A stretch of DNA of 64,000 bases from Acholoe squamosa. Its lineage: Eukaryota > Annelida > Polychaeta > Phyllodocida > Polynoidae. The notes under the pieces were generated by a model. It was not told the origin of the DNA. It saw nothing but the letters and a program-made list of their open reading frames with translations, and did not search any database. The position numbers and the translations under genes were made by a program. How positions within the stretch are numbered: position 1 is the first letter of the stretch; each line of letters starts with the position of its first letter. Shown one piece after another: positions 13,372 to 30,314 of this stretch. The stretch covers positions 52,470,166-52,534,165 of the forward strand of contig OX439044.1 in NCBI GenBank assembly GCA_949317995.1, written 5' to 3'.

Positions 13372-14281
13372 TATCAGTCGAACTTGCTGATAACAAGCTC
13401 CAGCAATGGCCGCGCCCATGGGACAACCTGCTAACTCGAATATACGGGAGGTGAGCCATCAAGTGTTCAGATAGAAGGGGGGGGGGGAGACTTGTGAATG
13501 AGTTATAAATCACCTCTGAGTATTTGTTATTGGGAAAGCCTTATCAGGGACTGTTAGTGCTACCACATGGTATGTATTGCAATAAATACCGTAGAAATTT
13601 TCATTCCTGATCTAGATGTAAGATGTCTTGAAGGTGCATTTATTCACTGATTTTTTATAAGCATTTGACACCGAGCAAATTTACTTTACTGGACTATCAA
13701 AGAAGAGGGGTTGGTCCCAGGATATGTATGTATGCAGCAGATGACCCCTGGGTCCAGGTGAGTTAATGAGCATGTGACCTGTCTACCTGACACCTGACAG
13801 TTTCACATACCCATAGGTGTAGGCAACACTGTAACCTAGCTGACCCTGTCCTGGACCCTGTGCGTTATTTGCTTAGAATCTCAAAGTTATAGAAAATGCA
13901 TTTAAAATTCTGGGTTAATTATTTCAATATCATGAAGCTCAAATGTAGTGTCTGATTTCCGACTTACTGTACAGTTCCTTACATCCTTAGAGTGAACATC
14001 AGTGGTACTTACCTGTAAAAGACAAAGGGAATGTTGGTCAGACAGTAAAAAAAAACACATAAAACACTTTTAGCATAGAATTTATGACAAGAGTCATTTC
14101 GATTATGAGCAATGCATTGCTTTTACCATCACAGATTTGACTCCCAATAAGGACCAATGCCTATGGGTCCATAATTTATATTCATGTTGATATACAGTAA
14201 CCCTACATAATGGGACAACTACACCGTGTGCTGAATAGGGGATAGAGACCAGAGGCATTTATCCCAGCTAATTTTATCCTA

Positions 14282-14511
14282 CCGTAATCTCTCGTGTATA
14301 AGGCGCACCTCGCCTATAAGGCGCACCCCCAACTCAGGGAGGTCTGTTTCATGTATAAGGCGCACCTCTAAGGGCAGATTTTTGTTACTTTAGTACTGTT
14401 TTATAGTAAAAATACCCCCCCTATAAGGCTCACCCCAAACTCAAGGCAATGTCCCTCTCAGCATAATTTTGTTTGGCGTATAAGACGCGCCTTATACACG
14501 GGAGATTACGG
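14282..14511. mobile_element. TA-flanked MITE, copy 2
   Basis: It begins CCGTAATCTCTCGTG and ends CACGGGAGATTACGG between TA dinucleotides. The interior uses AAGGCGCACC-type motifs and is in the opposite orientation to copy 1. It closely resembles the copy at 22583-22823. Confidence 0.85.
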
Positions 14512-15939
14512 TAGCTAACATTATCACCTCTGCTCTCTCTAATTCACCTCCATGTGTATCTCTAGACAAGTGCTGCCTTATCCCTCCACCATGTTTACCA
14601 TACCCAAATACCCAATGGGCCTGGTCATTATCAATAATTGCCCCCAACCCACTAAATTACAAGCCCAGATGCCAAGCCCAGATGCACCTAAAAATATGGC
14701 GATTCCAAAGGAAGGATACATTTTTTTGCGCCCCACTACCCCACCATTCCTATAAGTTATAACCACCAATGTGAGCAGAATGCACAAGGAACCAAGTAAA
14801 CACCTTATACAACATGTGTACTGTGTTGGGGGTTGATGTAAACCTGCTCTAAGCTGACAGCCATGTGAGCCTGTGTGCCAGGGGTAAACTGTCTAAGTGG
14901 TCATCTTGTTTCTTATTGAGCTTTATTCCACAGCTGATTTTAAGGTTTATATGGTTAAAAGAGAAAGGCTAATAACTAGGCAACTAGGCATAAAACCACG
15001 CCCATAATACAGAGCGTGCATTTTTTTTTTTTTTTTTTTTTTTTGCAGGGGTCCCTGCTTATATGGTCTGGCAGAACTAAGGGCACAGCTGATACTTGGT
15101 ATTTTATGTGTATATATTGCAGTCCCAACTTTAGTAAACTTGAAATCTGAATGAGAGTATTTTCAGAATTGACAATTGCTACCTACTGGGCCAAGGTAGT
15201 TTCAGGCCTTTACACGCTAACATGAAGAATCTTAACAATGTCACACTGAGACATCATTGGTAAAAGATTTATGACTGTGAGTTTACACTATACATTACAA
15301 TGTCATATACACCACTTTCCCATATCGCTCAGCTCAGGTAGGGGTATATTGCTCTTGCTAGACCAGACAGGGTACAAAGAACTCCCAGCATATAACGGTG
15401 GGTGGGGGTGGGGGGTTAAGCATTCAATAAACCGACTTTCAATCGTGGTATTGGCATGTGTCAAGACATAGTTTATTATTAGAGAAAGTAACCGAGAGTA
15501 AGAGTGTTCTGTGACATTTTGTAGTGATAAAACAAGAACCATTTTATCAATTCAACCTGAAAAGGATTTCTACATTCTATACTCGCTGTCCTCAACACGA
15601 CCCATACAATACAAAATAAAATCAAAGTACATAACCACAAGCACTTCATTCCACCACCCCTGACACATAATTACATGTGATTATTATTACATCGAGTTAG
15701 GCTCCCCTGTGATCAACAGCCTGCTATATATGCCCATTATAACACTAACAGAAGGATCTAAGAAACTAGGCCCATTTCCTAAATGTGCCTTATTATGAAT
15801 AAATCTCTGCTAAGTGCTGATTTAGGATATCGCTGTGGGTGACAGTAGGAGTGACACTGACCCAGTTTTCTATTACAGTGATAGAGGATCATCTCTTTAA
15901 AGGTCATAGAGTGCTTAAATGTATCATACCCAATGCAGC

Positions 15940-16056
15940 CACGATGCATTAATGCAGCCCGATGAGTTACTCACCAGGGCTGCATTCATGCATCATGCTA
16001 ATCCGACGGGTTTGATGCAGTCAATGATGTCCCGATGCAATTTTGGTGAGTAGACT
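15940..16056. repeat. GCATTAATGCATCAT-motif repeat with inverted ends
   Basis: Several copies of GATGCATTAATGCAGC-like words are bracketed by TACTCACCA (about 15968) and its inverse TGGTGAGTA (about 16045). The same words occur at 11432, 17650 and 38811-38975, so this is a dispersed family. It is a probable relic of the TTAA-flanked MITE described at 38801-38981. Confidence 0.5.
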
Positions 16057-17644
16057 TATTACCTAGGCTTGCCAGGACATCATGATGGCTAAGGTTCATG
16101 GACCTGGAGGCACCCTGCAGCCCTTAGAGGGTCATATAGGACAGGAGATACACTCTCCTGGTCCCCAATATAAGGCCTACCTACCACCATGACGGTCCAT
16201 GGAGAGCACACTGATTACATCTTAAGTCTCCATGGCTCCATGATATTGTTATCACCTGTCAGTCCATGTATAGATTTGAATTTAGGTGTAGGTGAAGGTA
16301 GACTTGTCTATTCCTCCTCCTTGCCTCATGTTAGGTATCAAATTTCAATTTGACTTTTTTTTTATGAAATGATTCATTTCACAGCTGCAAACTCTGGACA
16401 AGAAAAAAATTGAGGTCCTTGAAGTTGACACCCCCCCCCCTTGCCCTCATAAATGTTAAGATTAGATCTCACATTGGATCTGGACGAATCACAAGACTGA
16501 ATCAGACGTATCTCCCAAAAACTGAGGAGTTTGCAGGCATAGGTGTTAAAGGACAACTTCATCTACGGCAAATGTAAATTACCATGGTCAGCCATTGTGC
16601 CCCCTCTCTCCCCAAGCAGACAGTAAAGATCCAAGAATGTCTAAGTTAGTGGCCTGTGACGTGAGCAGTGCTATTAAGTCAGCACACAACTATGTGATCG
16701 TACTACTTTTGGATGTACTTTTTTCTCAGTCATGTGGCTTGCAAGAATAACACATATATACAGTATTTCTTCACAATCTGATTAGAAAAAAATCTCAGGA
16801 GACGATGAGTGCACTTCCTTTGAAAAAAAAAATCTGATTAGAATGTTGAGGCTATTCCAATGAGTCAAGCTCTCAGACCTGTAAAGCTTGGCGTCTCCAT
16901 ATCGTCCATCGTATGACCTAGACCTGTACGGTAGGTAGCATCATTTATCATACTACAGATGACAAATTGATGGATCCCTGACCGCCTGGGGGCTCTGGAT
17001 GCTGCCCAACAGTGACACCCCAGTACGTTTTGTTCTGCAGACTCATCGCATTATGTTGAGTGTAGAGTGAAAGGTGAACTACATCTTTTCAATTGTTATA
17101 AATGATACCAAGTCAAGTCAACCCTGTCTCCAGGGCAGGGTGATAGACCCAACAGCTTGTCAAATTAGTATGAGATTAGGTTCCCACTTCTTGCGAAATC
17201 ATTGCATTTGGTGCCGCCGGGGGTTTAAACTTATACAGTTTCTACCCTCTAGATTAATGTATGCATATTAATGTGAGGAAGAACATCATTCCATTTTAAT
17301 AAAGTCTAATGTTGCGGTGTAATATTCATGACACATGTACTTGTATTCATGATCATCATAATCATCATCTTCAATACAATACTGACGTACCTGTCCTATT
17401 TATACCAAAGCTAAATACCGAATCATCTTTCACCAGATATAAATCTGTGACTTAGACATTCTGATCAGTCATCTCAGGTCATCAGTAAAATTGCCTAAAC
17501 TAACAGTAACCCTTAAAAGGGCCGCATGATGCTTCCGGGCTGATATTCTTTGGTAGTCATAAGGCACCAATGGCGTCACCCTGATCCTTGGAAATAGTAT
17601 TAACCCAGAGTGAGTAAGATACATTTATGAAAGCATCTCTTGTC

Positions 17645-17735
17645 AATTCTTTACCAGAGCTGCATTAATGCATCATGGCGACCTATGGACATAAGGCATT
17701 AATACATTATATGACGCTTAAAGGGCTAACCTCCC
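17645..17735. repeat. Partial copy of the GCATTAATGCATCAT repeat family
   Basis: It carries CTGCATTAATGCATCATGG and ends in TTAAAGGGCTAACC, close to the terminal motif of the MITE at 38801-38981. One end appears missing, so this is called a decayed partial copy. Confidence 0.45.
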
Positions 17736-18252
17736 CCACCTCCCATCCCCTGTGCAGCGTCCTTCATGGTAAATGAAGCTGAATAGTTGATATCTACCTG
17801 ACTGCAGCCACTGTTCTCAATGGGGACAGGGCTCTGTGGGGGAACTATCCTATGGGGGCAGGTCAGCCAAAACCTGTCTCATATATACAGAATACTGAAT
17901 GGACACATCCACACTGGGGTAAGACAAGTTTGGTACAAGATGTGAGGCAGGGGGCGTATGGCTGCAGACAGAAGGAGATGAAGATGCTTGAAGGTGGGGG
18001 GGGGGAGTGTTCTCTCACACTTTAAGTGTATTGGGTTTTACGATGTTATTTTTGATCTGTGAAGAACTCACTCTCTAAGAAGAGCAAAGTAATGTACCGG
18101 GGAAATGGTCAAAATGTGGATTTCTACATAGAGTACGTGCACTAACATCACTGGGTGGAAATGAGGTGTGGAATCTGTTGTGACTTGGTACAGGACAGGG
18201 TGGTACATGTATGCGGGCATTTATTACACTACAGAGGTGTGGTTATGTCAAT

Positions 18253-18371
18253 GTAGTAGTAAAATAGTAGTAATAGTATAGGGTGTGAAGTAGGGGCATG
18301 TAATGGAGGTGCCTGTAGTAGTAAAATAGTAGTAATAGTATAGGGTGTGAAGTAGGGGCATGTAATGGATG
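18253..18371. repeat. 62-base tandem duplication
   Basis: A unit beginning GTAGTAGTAAAATAGTAGTA and ending in GGGGCATGTAATGGA occurs at 18253 and again at 18315. The two copies are nearly identical, which implies a recent local duplication. Confidence 0.85.
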
Positions 18372-19299
18372 TACCTGACTGTTAGTGCAGTCATGTAGAT
18401 TTATGTGTATGCTCTAAATGTAATTGTATACAGGAGAAGAAGGGTGGGTGTTTTAGTGGGCATGATAAGGGGATGTATAGAGCATGACTAGAGGACATAA
18501 AGGGCTTGGGGGAGGGGGGGACCCCCTCCATCCTCTACCATTATTCCCCTTTTATAGGCTATATCAGGTACGTGTAACAGGATGATGCCCTTATGGCTTA
18601 TCCCCTAACATTGTATGTAAAATCCTTTATTTATGTGCATGCACCTTGAGTAATAGGAGTACAGGATGTAGGGCAAGTCCAAAGTCACAGGTTGATCCCC
18701 ACACCCTTCACACTACCTCACACTATTAAATGCAAATGTACATTACCCCTAAACTATTATTCATCATAACTAACCCGGTAATTATCCCTTGGTAGTCACC
18801 TTAAGATTTTTTTTTCATATCTGAATACATTGTACCGTTATACTATATACTATTAAACCATACTTGAAATAAAGGTTGCCCTTAAACCCCGGTCATTAAA
18901 CTAGAATCAACATCGATTGTGCAATTGGATAAGGGAACTAATTTCAAGGGTGATACTAGTCCTCCCTTCGAACCCATGATTGGAGACCAATTACATAGAA
19001 TTAGGCCAACTGTTCTCCCTCATACACACCCTAGGGGAAACAGGTGTTTAGGTAGACCCTGGAGGAGTCTTCACGTTAAGCTATATCTATATGTGTTAAC
19101 AATGCTAATTAGTACTCGTATTTCATAACGAGTTGCTGATCCATCTTAAAATAGCACATGGTGTACTTTTCTACCTCAAACAATACAATTGTGGCCATCT
19201 GTATCTACTTCAGTATTCTACTCCAGTATTACAGGGTCGGTATCAACATATCAACATATGGAAATTTAGTTTAAAGGATCCCTGGATAATTTCTTTTTT

Positions 19300-19300
<1 letters not shown>

Positions 19301-19366
<66 letters not shown>
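19301..19366. repeat. (TG)n(TA)n microsatellite
   Basis: Four TG units are followed by about 30 uninterrupted TA units. Long pure TA tracts are length-unstable, so the exact length in an assembly should be treated with caution. Open frames across it merely read the repeat. Confidence 0.95.
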
Positions 19367-19368
<2 letters not shown>

Positions 19369-19651
19369 CTTGTCATTTGAGGTACAGTCTTTTTAGTCCT
19401 CATTTGAATCAGCGTTATAACCTGATCCATGCTATGTGAAATATATATTAAACAAAAAGTTCGAGAGAAAAATAATATACAAAATTTAATACCGGTAGTT
19501 GAATTCTTATTTATCAACTTGACAGTGTGTTTTAGCAGCAGCCCACCAGTGGGCTCCACTACAGCTGAACATGGTGTATAGTAAACCATACATATCCCCT
19601 AAGGCACCAACTCCCCACCTGCCCATCACCTGGTTGTCTCACCTAGACCTA

Positions 19652-19884
19652 CCGTAAACTCCCGCGTATAAGACGCGTCCTCTACGCCAAACAAAATGCT
19701 GGGGAGTCTTATAGGATTTTTTCAAGTTGGGTGTGCGTCTTATACGAGGGGTAATTTTACTATAGAAATGTACTAATCTTACAAATTTCAGCCTTAAAAT
19801 GTGCGTCTTATACGCAAAAATGCATGTGCTGAGTTTGGGGTGCGTCTTCTACGCGCAGCGCGTCTTCTACGCGGGAGATTACGG
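19652..19884. mobile_element. TA-flanked MITE, copy 3
   Basis: Ends are CCGTAAACTCCCGCG and CGCGGGAGATTACGG, bounded by TA. It is nearly collinear with copies 1, 6 and 8, sharing the internal word GCCAAACAAAATGCTGGGGA. Low divergence from copy 8 suggests recent spread. Confidence 0.88.
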
Positions 19885-20325
19885 TATATATTCATTTCTA
19901 GCCAATTGTGCCCAAATCGACCATTTATAACTAATACAGGAGACTGGGTGTACATACAGCCTCAGGGGTCATATACAAGCCGGCTGTTACTTTTACTGTA
20001 CTGGCAGCTTTTTGTTTGTTTCATCAATAAAACTGTCATAATTTGTGTGAATGTGAGGACATGGTGGGATGTCACAGGGAGGTTGTATAGTTAGAAAGTA
20101 GATGCATGTAAAGGGGGTCATAACATCATTTCCATGTGTTTCATTCATAAAATGTTGTTGTTTTTTATCACAGTGTGTATAACCGTTATACTGAATCATT
20201 CATGTCAACCAGTATAAGATAAAAAAAAAAGAAAAGAAAAGAAAAGAAGAAAGTTTCAAGAAAATAATGGTTGGGGTGGGGTGGGGGCGGGGGTTAGAGG
20301 GGCAGCTACCAGCATATATCATTTA

Positions 20326-20558
20326 CCGTATTCTCCCGCGTAGAAGACGCGATGCGCGTATAGGACGCACCCCAAACTCAGCAGAGGCATTTTCGCGTAT
20401 AAGACGCACCTCTTAGGTACCAATTTTGTAAATCCAGTACTGTTCTATAGTAAAATTACCCCTCGTATAAGACGCACCCCCAACTTGAGAGTATGCTATT
20501 AGACGCACCAGCATTTTGTTTGGCGTAGAGGACGCGTCTTATACGCGAGAGATTATGG
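20326..20558. mobile_element. TA-flanked MITE, copy 4 (reverse orientation)
   Basis: It begins CCGTATTCTCCCGCG and ends CGCGAGAGATTATGG between TA dinucleotides. It is collinear with copies 1, 3, 6 and 8 when reverse complemented. Confidence 0.85.
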
Positions 20559-20561
20559 TAC

Positions 20562-22580
20562 TTGTGAAATAGTGCATATATCCCATCTGACCTTCGGCAT
20601 CACTTCCTTACTCCAATAACCTAAATCCCTTCCATTATATGTGGGTGGTAATACCTACATTATAAACACTATTGTCATGGAGTGGCAAAACCAATATTGC
20701 AAGGTCATGTGAAAAGAGAAGCAGTGACTATGAGTGTATGTGATGGTGGATGAGAGGGAGGGTGGTTTGCTTTCCTTTACAAAGCCACCCATAGACATGT
20801 GGAGGGTCAATAGGTCACATGTCCAGGTGCCGCCTCACCTGTACACCCCCCCCCCCTCATATCCCACCACCAATTTCCCATCATGTGGTTGTAACCATGA
20901 CAACCTAAGTTGACCATTGCCCAGTGACCATAACAACCATTGTTGTATAGCAACAATGGCATTCCGCATGGAGGGTTCCTTTATCATTAATCTCCCCTCT
21001 CTACTGCTATAAAGGGGTACATAGGGGGTAAATAAAGACTAGAAGGAGAGGGGCGAGGTGTTGTGTAGGTATGGGACATGTAAGCCGGCCATGTGGCGTT
21101 TTAAGTGACCACAGATGTGGGTGTGCAGGGGTAGGGTGGTCGATAGGGTGTAGAGGAGACACATGTAGATTAGGTGTCTGTGTGTGAGGTGTTAGGGCTG
21201 TAGGTTTCTCTGTATGTGCTGATACTGTGCGTTACATACATACAGTTGTACCTTGTGTCCATATACACAAAGGATGTGTGATGGTACACGCTATACATGT
21301 ATGCAGGACCTACAATGTACTGTTAAATACATGTGAGTTTTTCATGTGACGGTGTGGTACACCTCCGTCCACCTCGACACTACCTAATCAAATGAGACTG
21401 TTGCTAGCCTAGGCCCATACATTGCTATGGAAATCTCCCCACTTCCTGTATCATTGATTGCAAGAATTTACATCACAATGGGGTCACAGCCAATCAGTGA
21501 CCCCTACCTACTGGAGGAGTCACTCTCCCAGCATTGGTATAATTTTGTCCAGCCATATATTTTTTGGACTCTAATCCAGGGATCATGTCTCTGGGTGATG
21601 TGTTGTTAGGTTTCGACCCCTAGGGTCTCATCAGGTGTCATAAAAAAGAAATACATGAGAGTTTTACAGTGCCAAGATTAACATGTTTGGGTCTGCAGTA
21701 ATAGACAGTATCATTTCTGTGGATCATATTGTGGCTTTGGATAAAGTGTTCAATGATGAAAAAGGGCAAAACCTAGAGCTGGCCTATAAGGTGATCTAGA
21801 CTTCGTAATGGCTTTGGGGGCACACATGGTGTTTGTTTCAAGTATAAGCCGTCCCATATACCTACGGTGTATGTTCATGATTTTGCTTCAATAGATTCCA
21901 TTTATAACCAATATATAGTGCTCCCATTGTGTGTAATGGTGTAGTTGAACTTATGAATTCAGTCTTTGTGCACGACCCTGGTACATGTGTACCATTGCAC
22001 CAAGCACGTTACAAGGACTCTGAGGCATGTTTTTGGTGGTCAGAAACTCTGAGACCATCTGGTATATTTCTAGACACGACTTTAACAGTCATGTGGCCAG
22101 TAAAACATCACCACTCACCATACCCACCCCCTACCACACCTATTTCCGCCTCCCATTTCACTACCACGAACAAAAGCCACCCCTTGGGGCTGCAGTCCTG
22201 ACCTATAGGTCATAGCTCTATATTGTCACTTTATCTATAGCTTTTATATTATTACTTTTATCTATAGCTCCAGTATTCTGACTGCCGGGCCTCATGGGTC
22301 TCAGCATGCCCAGTGTACCCATTGTTTTAATTGTCTCCAGCCTCCTCCATGCTCCATATCATACCCTGCCCCGTGGCTATTGTCTCTCTCTGGACAGGAA
22401 TAACAATATGTGTGTAAACGGTAGTGACCCCAGCTGTGAGCAGTGGACCATGGATAGACTTTAACACAATAGGGGGAGGGGGGCAGGTCACTTCTCAAGT
22501 CGACCTTACACTGCTGACATGTCCCGTTATAACTCTGATCTCAGAATCATACTGTCCTGCTTTGGGCAACTTACTCCCTA
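20562..22580. other. Non-coding stretch without recognisable genes
   Basis: No exon is supported. A small imperfect inverted repeat (AACCATTGTTG then CAACAATGG) lies near 20935-20960. Nothing else stood out. Confidence 0.4.
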
Positions 22581-22582
22581 TA

Positions 22583-22823
22583 CCGTAATCTCCCGCGTAA
22601 AAGGCGCAGCTCGCGTATAAGGCGCAGCCCAACTCAGAGAATGCAAGTCCACGTATAACACGCATCTCTAAGGGCAGATTTTTGTTAATTTAGTACTGTT
22701 CTATAGTAAAAATACCCCCCTATAAGGCGCACCCCAAACTCAAGGCAATGTCCCTCCGACATATAAGACTCAGCAGCATTTTGTTTGGCGTATAAGACGG
22801 GCCTTATACGCGGGAGAGTATGG
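22583..22823. mobile_element. TA-flanked MITE, copy 5
   Basis: Starts CCGTAATCTCCCGCG and ends CGCGGGAGAGTATGG between TA dinucleotides. It belongs with copy 2 by its AAGGCGCA-type interior. Confidence 0.85.
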
Positions 22824-24664
22824 TACTTTTCAATTGCTTTTTTCCTCATAATTTTTATCACATCGCCCAAGACTACTCCAGAGTGAATTGCTAAATTTTG
22901 ACACATTGTCCTTTGGCGACGTGGCACATAGACTCCCTGGGGACAAGTTCCTACCCCTCCATAAACACCTCCAGGGATCAAAATCACACCTAACCACCCC
23001 CCCCCCCCCACACCCACTTACTAAGCTCTCTAATAACTACACATGTACGCTCTGTATACAATGATCACCTAAGGAGGGTCAGCTTGAAGGGTCACCTATG
23101 AATGGACGTCTTTTTTAGAGCCTACCCCCTCCCCTCCATCCATACAAACACACTTCCCCTGCCAACACTGGTCCATGTGAGTACCCCCTGGTGACCCAGC
23201 AGCAAGCATCCCTTCTCTTCCTCCAGGGTCTAAAATAGTACAGGAAGCCACCAGAAGTCGGCGTCTAAGACGCTGTATAAATCACCACAATCTACACAAC
23301 ATGGTTTTTCACTCTCCTCCTCCTGCTCCTGGCTGGCCAACAACTGGTGAGTGTATTCACTGGCTGTGAGTACTAGGACAAATCTACCGAGGCCCACTGC
23401 CAACCTGCCCCAATGGGCTGCACGAGGCAAAGTTGGGTGTGTGTTGGGGGGAGGGGGGGTAGTTGTTCAGTCTCAATTTTACCTCTTCCCTTATGCTATT
23501 TTTCAGGGTTTACGACTCTCTCATATATAACCTTTTTTCGTTGGAGTGTGAATCAATGGTCGAAATTGAGACTTTTAAAGTTCCTCTATGTCTTTTATCT
23601 TGTATATATTGAGTCCAACATCTGTTCATTATTGCTTATCGCTTATGGTGGGCTATATTTTTTCTATTTTTCTTTTTTCATTTGCATGTATCACTTCTTT
23701 ACGGCTCCAGAAGTTTCCAAATGTGAGGTGTGTCGTGTGAATTGGAGATTGTTGGTGTTGGTGCCACAGTGATACATATCCTACCTTGCCAAAACCACAA
23801 CCTCAACCTATACTCTCAGAACAGTACAACATACACAATGATACATGCAGAAAACACAGGAGAACGCTCCCCTCCCTCTACAAAAAAAAAGAAGAAAGGA
23901 AACCACTATGGCAGACAATGAAATGATAAAATTGAAGATTGGGCCTAAGAAAAAAAAACTTTGCATTTTATACCATTACCTTATAACCAGTTGAAGGAGA
24001 ACCAGAGCGACATTTACTCATTTTATTCATTTTGCACCAAAAGGGCAGATATTAACCTGGCAGTCAAAGTACTGTGAAGCAGGTGTGCCTGTAGATATGG
24101 TAGAGCTAGGTTTCCTGGTGGGACTTTGGGTTAGGGTTACAGGAGGTAGGATGTGTGTATAGCCCCTATAACAGTGTAGAGTGGGATCAGAGTATTTCCT
24201 CCATGGTGTAAACTGTCCTGACCACAAAGTGCTGCTAGGGTATCCTGACTGGTGCTGCCGGGTGTGGTGCTTACTGATGGATGGGTGGGGAGGGGGGTCT
24301 AAGAATATTAAATTGATACTCTATGTGAATTATGATACCTACAATAACACAGACAAAGCCCTTTTGTTGTATTCTAGGTTGATCTTGTTTCACAACTCTT
24401 TATTCTGTGTTTCATTCATTTAGGACGCAACTTGGCTTTGTGGGATTGGCCAATGCAACCTGAGAGCATAGGATTTCGGTATTGGCCATGTCAGAAGTGC
24501 ACGGGGTCTGGTGGCACCCTCTCGAGATCTTTTTATATTTAATATCTGATGCCATTTAATGCCAATTTCTGAGTTCATTGCATAAGTGTACACCCCTACA
24601 TGTTAGGTAGGCATATCTCAAGGTACATTTGGATTTTTCATTTGAAGACACAGTTACATGAAAT

Positions 24665-24802
24665 CAGGGATGCCACTCACTGCTCAATAAAAATTCGGGA
24701 ACCATCCTTATTTTCTGGATCCCCAAAAGGAAATGCCTACACTAGAGGAAGTAAATCTCAAATTTCGGAATTCTGAAAAAGTTAGGGAAAGTGGCATCTC
24801 TG
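24665..24802. mobile_element. Short hAT-like MITE, copy 2
   Basis: A 138-base segment starts CAGGGATGCCACTCACTG and ends AGTGGCATCTCTG, matching the copy at 1153-1295 in its terminal motif. The interior is more diverged. Flanking 8-mers do not match. It has no coding capacity. Confidence 0.55.
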
Positions 24803-24906
24803 AGATGCAACATTCAGTACCAAAACTGAAGGATATTAAGTCGTCGGAAGCATGAAATCAGTGGGTCTGCCAACGCTGCGTACTGCAGCTTTTCCTGTGA
24901 TAACTA

Positions 24907-25139
24907 CCGTAATCTCCCGCATATAAGACGCGTCCTCTACACCAAACAAAATGCTGAGGGGTCTTATAGCTTTCTCTCAAGTTGGGTGTGCATCTTATAC
25001 GAGGGGTAATTTTACTATAGAACAGTACTGGATTGACAAAAATCACCCTTAAAATGTGCGTCTTATATGCGAAAATGCATGTGCTGAGTTTGGGGTGCGT
25101 CTTATACGTGCAGCACGTCATATACGCGGGAGTTTACGG
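24907..25139. mobile_element. TA-flanked MITE, copy 6
   Basis: Starts CCGTAATCTCCCGCA and ends CGCGGGAGTTTACGG between TA dinucleotides. Same subfamily and orientation as copies 1 and 3. Confidence 0.87.
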
Positions 25140-26066
25140 TATTGAGTCTGTCCTATCACACATGTAATAAAATACAGGGTTGTGTTATAGGAAGCATGGT
25201 GGAGTAATAGATGTAAACCGGATACAGTTCAGGATACCAGTTCCGTATGTCCTACATTAAGCCTATATCCACACAGGTTGAGCTCCTCTAGGTCATGGTT
25301 AGAGAGATCCTACTGAACATGATCTTAGGGTACTGAAGGCCCATTCACCATTAGAGTATACACGATACCTATCACCATACTGAAACATAGGGTTATAGTA
25401 TAGAATTTGATAAATCTTCTAGTGGCTGAGTTTTGACTTCTAAGTTTTAACAACAGGGAGGTTTTGGTGGGTTATTGCCTTATTGGGGGGGGGGGGGCAA
25501 TCGGACCCCTTGTGGGGAGAAAAGAATTCAGGTTCTGGTTCCTCTGAGGGGGACACAAGAGGAAAGAGGAAAAAAATATCAATGTTTAGAACCAAGTTGC
25601 AAATAGAACATACAATATATGGTAGATGTTGACAAGTTCTGTAAAGAGTTATAGTGTATTCCACATATTCCAATACATGGTATTGAATGGTACATGCATA
25701 TACAATGTAGTTTGAAGCTCGTGAGGACCTGAAAAGGGAGATTTTATGAATCTCACCCAGAGAAACACCGGTACCTTAGTTGAAGCGGAATACTTCTGGT
25801 CACAATTAAGATCTCTGACACGATAAACGTGATAAACACAGTCTGTGATATGTCTTTGGATATGTTTCTTCCTCTGGATCTATTAAAAGAGCCTGAGTGA
25901 GACGTCTGTGGCGTGAGTTGGGGGCAGAGGGCAGCAACTCCCCCACACACTGACCCCATTACTACAACACAGACAGGCTAAACACGTCTCTGTAAAACAC
26001 ACATTGTAACAGGCTTCACACCAGGCCCCTCTCTGTTCATATCGCTGTTTTACACTCTATGGGCAT

Positions 26067-26211
26067 CTAGACAGCTATAGCGCTTTCTATAGCCATTTTT
26101 GATATTCTTCTTTTAAAGGCATCGTGTATTTCATGTAGCTGGTCAGTAGTGATGCCACCTCTCCCAGGTATATCTAAAAATGATTCATAGGCGTCAGAAC
26201 CAAATCTACGA
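26067..26211 (-). CDS. Unrecognised open exon, possible alternative last exon of ARHGAP39
   Basis: Reading the minus strand, a C/T-rich tract and an AG at 26213-26212 (or 26207-26206) precede an open frame of about 47 codons ending in TAG at 26067. It reads FGSDAYESFLDIPGRGG and then a helical, charged tail including DQLHEIHDAFKRR. I recognise no family. The WW exon upstream ends with two bases of a codon, and either AG here restores frame, so joining would give a short protein with only the first WW domain. No AATAAA was seen just downstream. It may equally be a chance frame or a transposon relic. The protein-like composition of the segment is the main reason to list it. Confidence 0.25.
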
Positions 26212-26491
26212 CTGGGAGGTATTGGGGGGGGGGGAGGAGTAGGGGGTTGGTTGGTTTTATTTATAATATCGACAATATGTATGTAAGGGAGGATATTGAT
26301 TTTCTTACCAGCATTTTTCAATGCATGGCATATTGAATGGAAGTGAGGTTGCTGGCGAGGGGCTTCAAATTTTGACTTGGAGATGGAGATGGGATGGCGA
26401 ACAATGCCCTAACCAGACTGGATGCATCTAAGGCTTTAATTCACATTTCTGTAAAGAAGCGGGAATGATTTCAGTAGATATGTTGTACTTA

Positions 26492-30303
<3,812 letters not shown>

Positions 30304-30314
<11 letters not shown>

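Larger units (their letters stand above)
14514..19300. other. Non-coding stretch with minor repeats
   Basis: No exon is supported. It contains a T run at about 15019-15044, short GCATTAATGCATCAT-type repeats (15940-16056, 17645-17735) and a 62-base tandem duplication at 18253-18371. Its open frames are short and unrecognised. Confidence 0.4.

Noticed and set aside
13980-14060. Apparent splice donor and acceptor signals on the minus strand near 14.0 kb
   Set aside because: The donor GTAAGT is preceded by an acceptor-like pyrimidine tract but no exon of sensible length or known similarity lies between.
19133-19589. Overlapping frames on both strands with Tyr-Ile runs
   Set aside because: They are translations of the TA microsatellite.
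23230-23430. Minus-strand frame with Cys pairs (PCCVDCGDLYS)
   Set aside because: Considered as a possible ARHGAP39 exon. It does not match the second WW domain or any other part of that protein, and lacks good splice sites.
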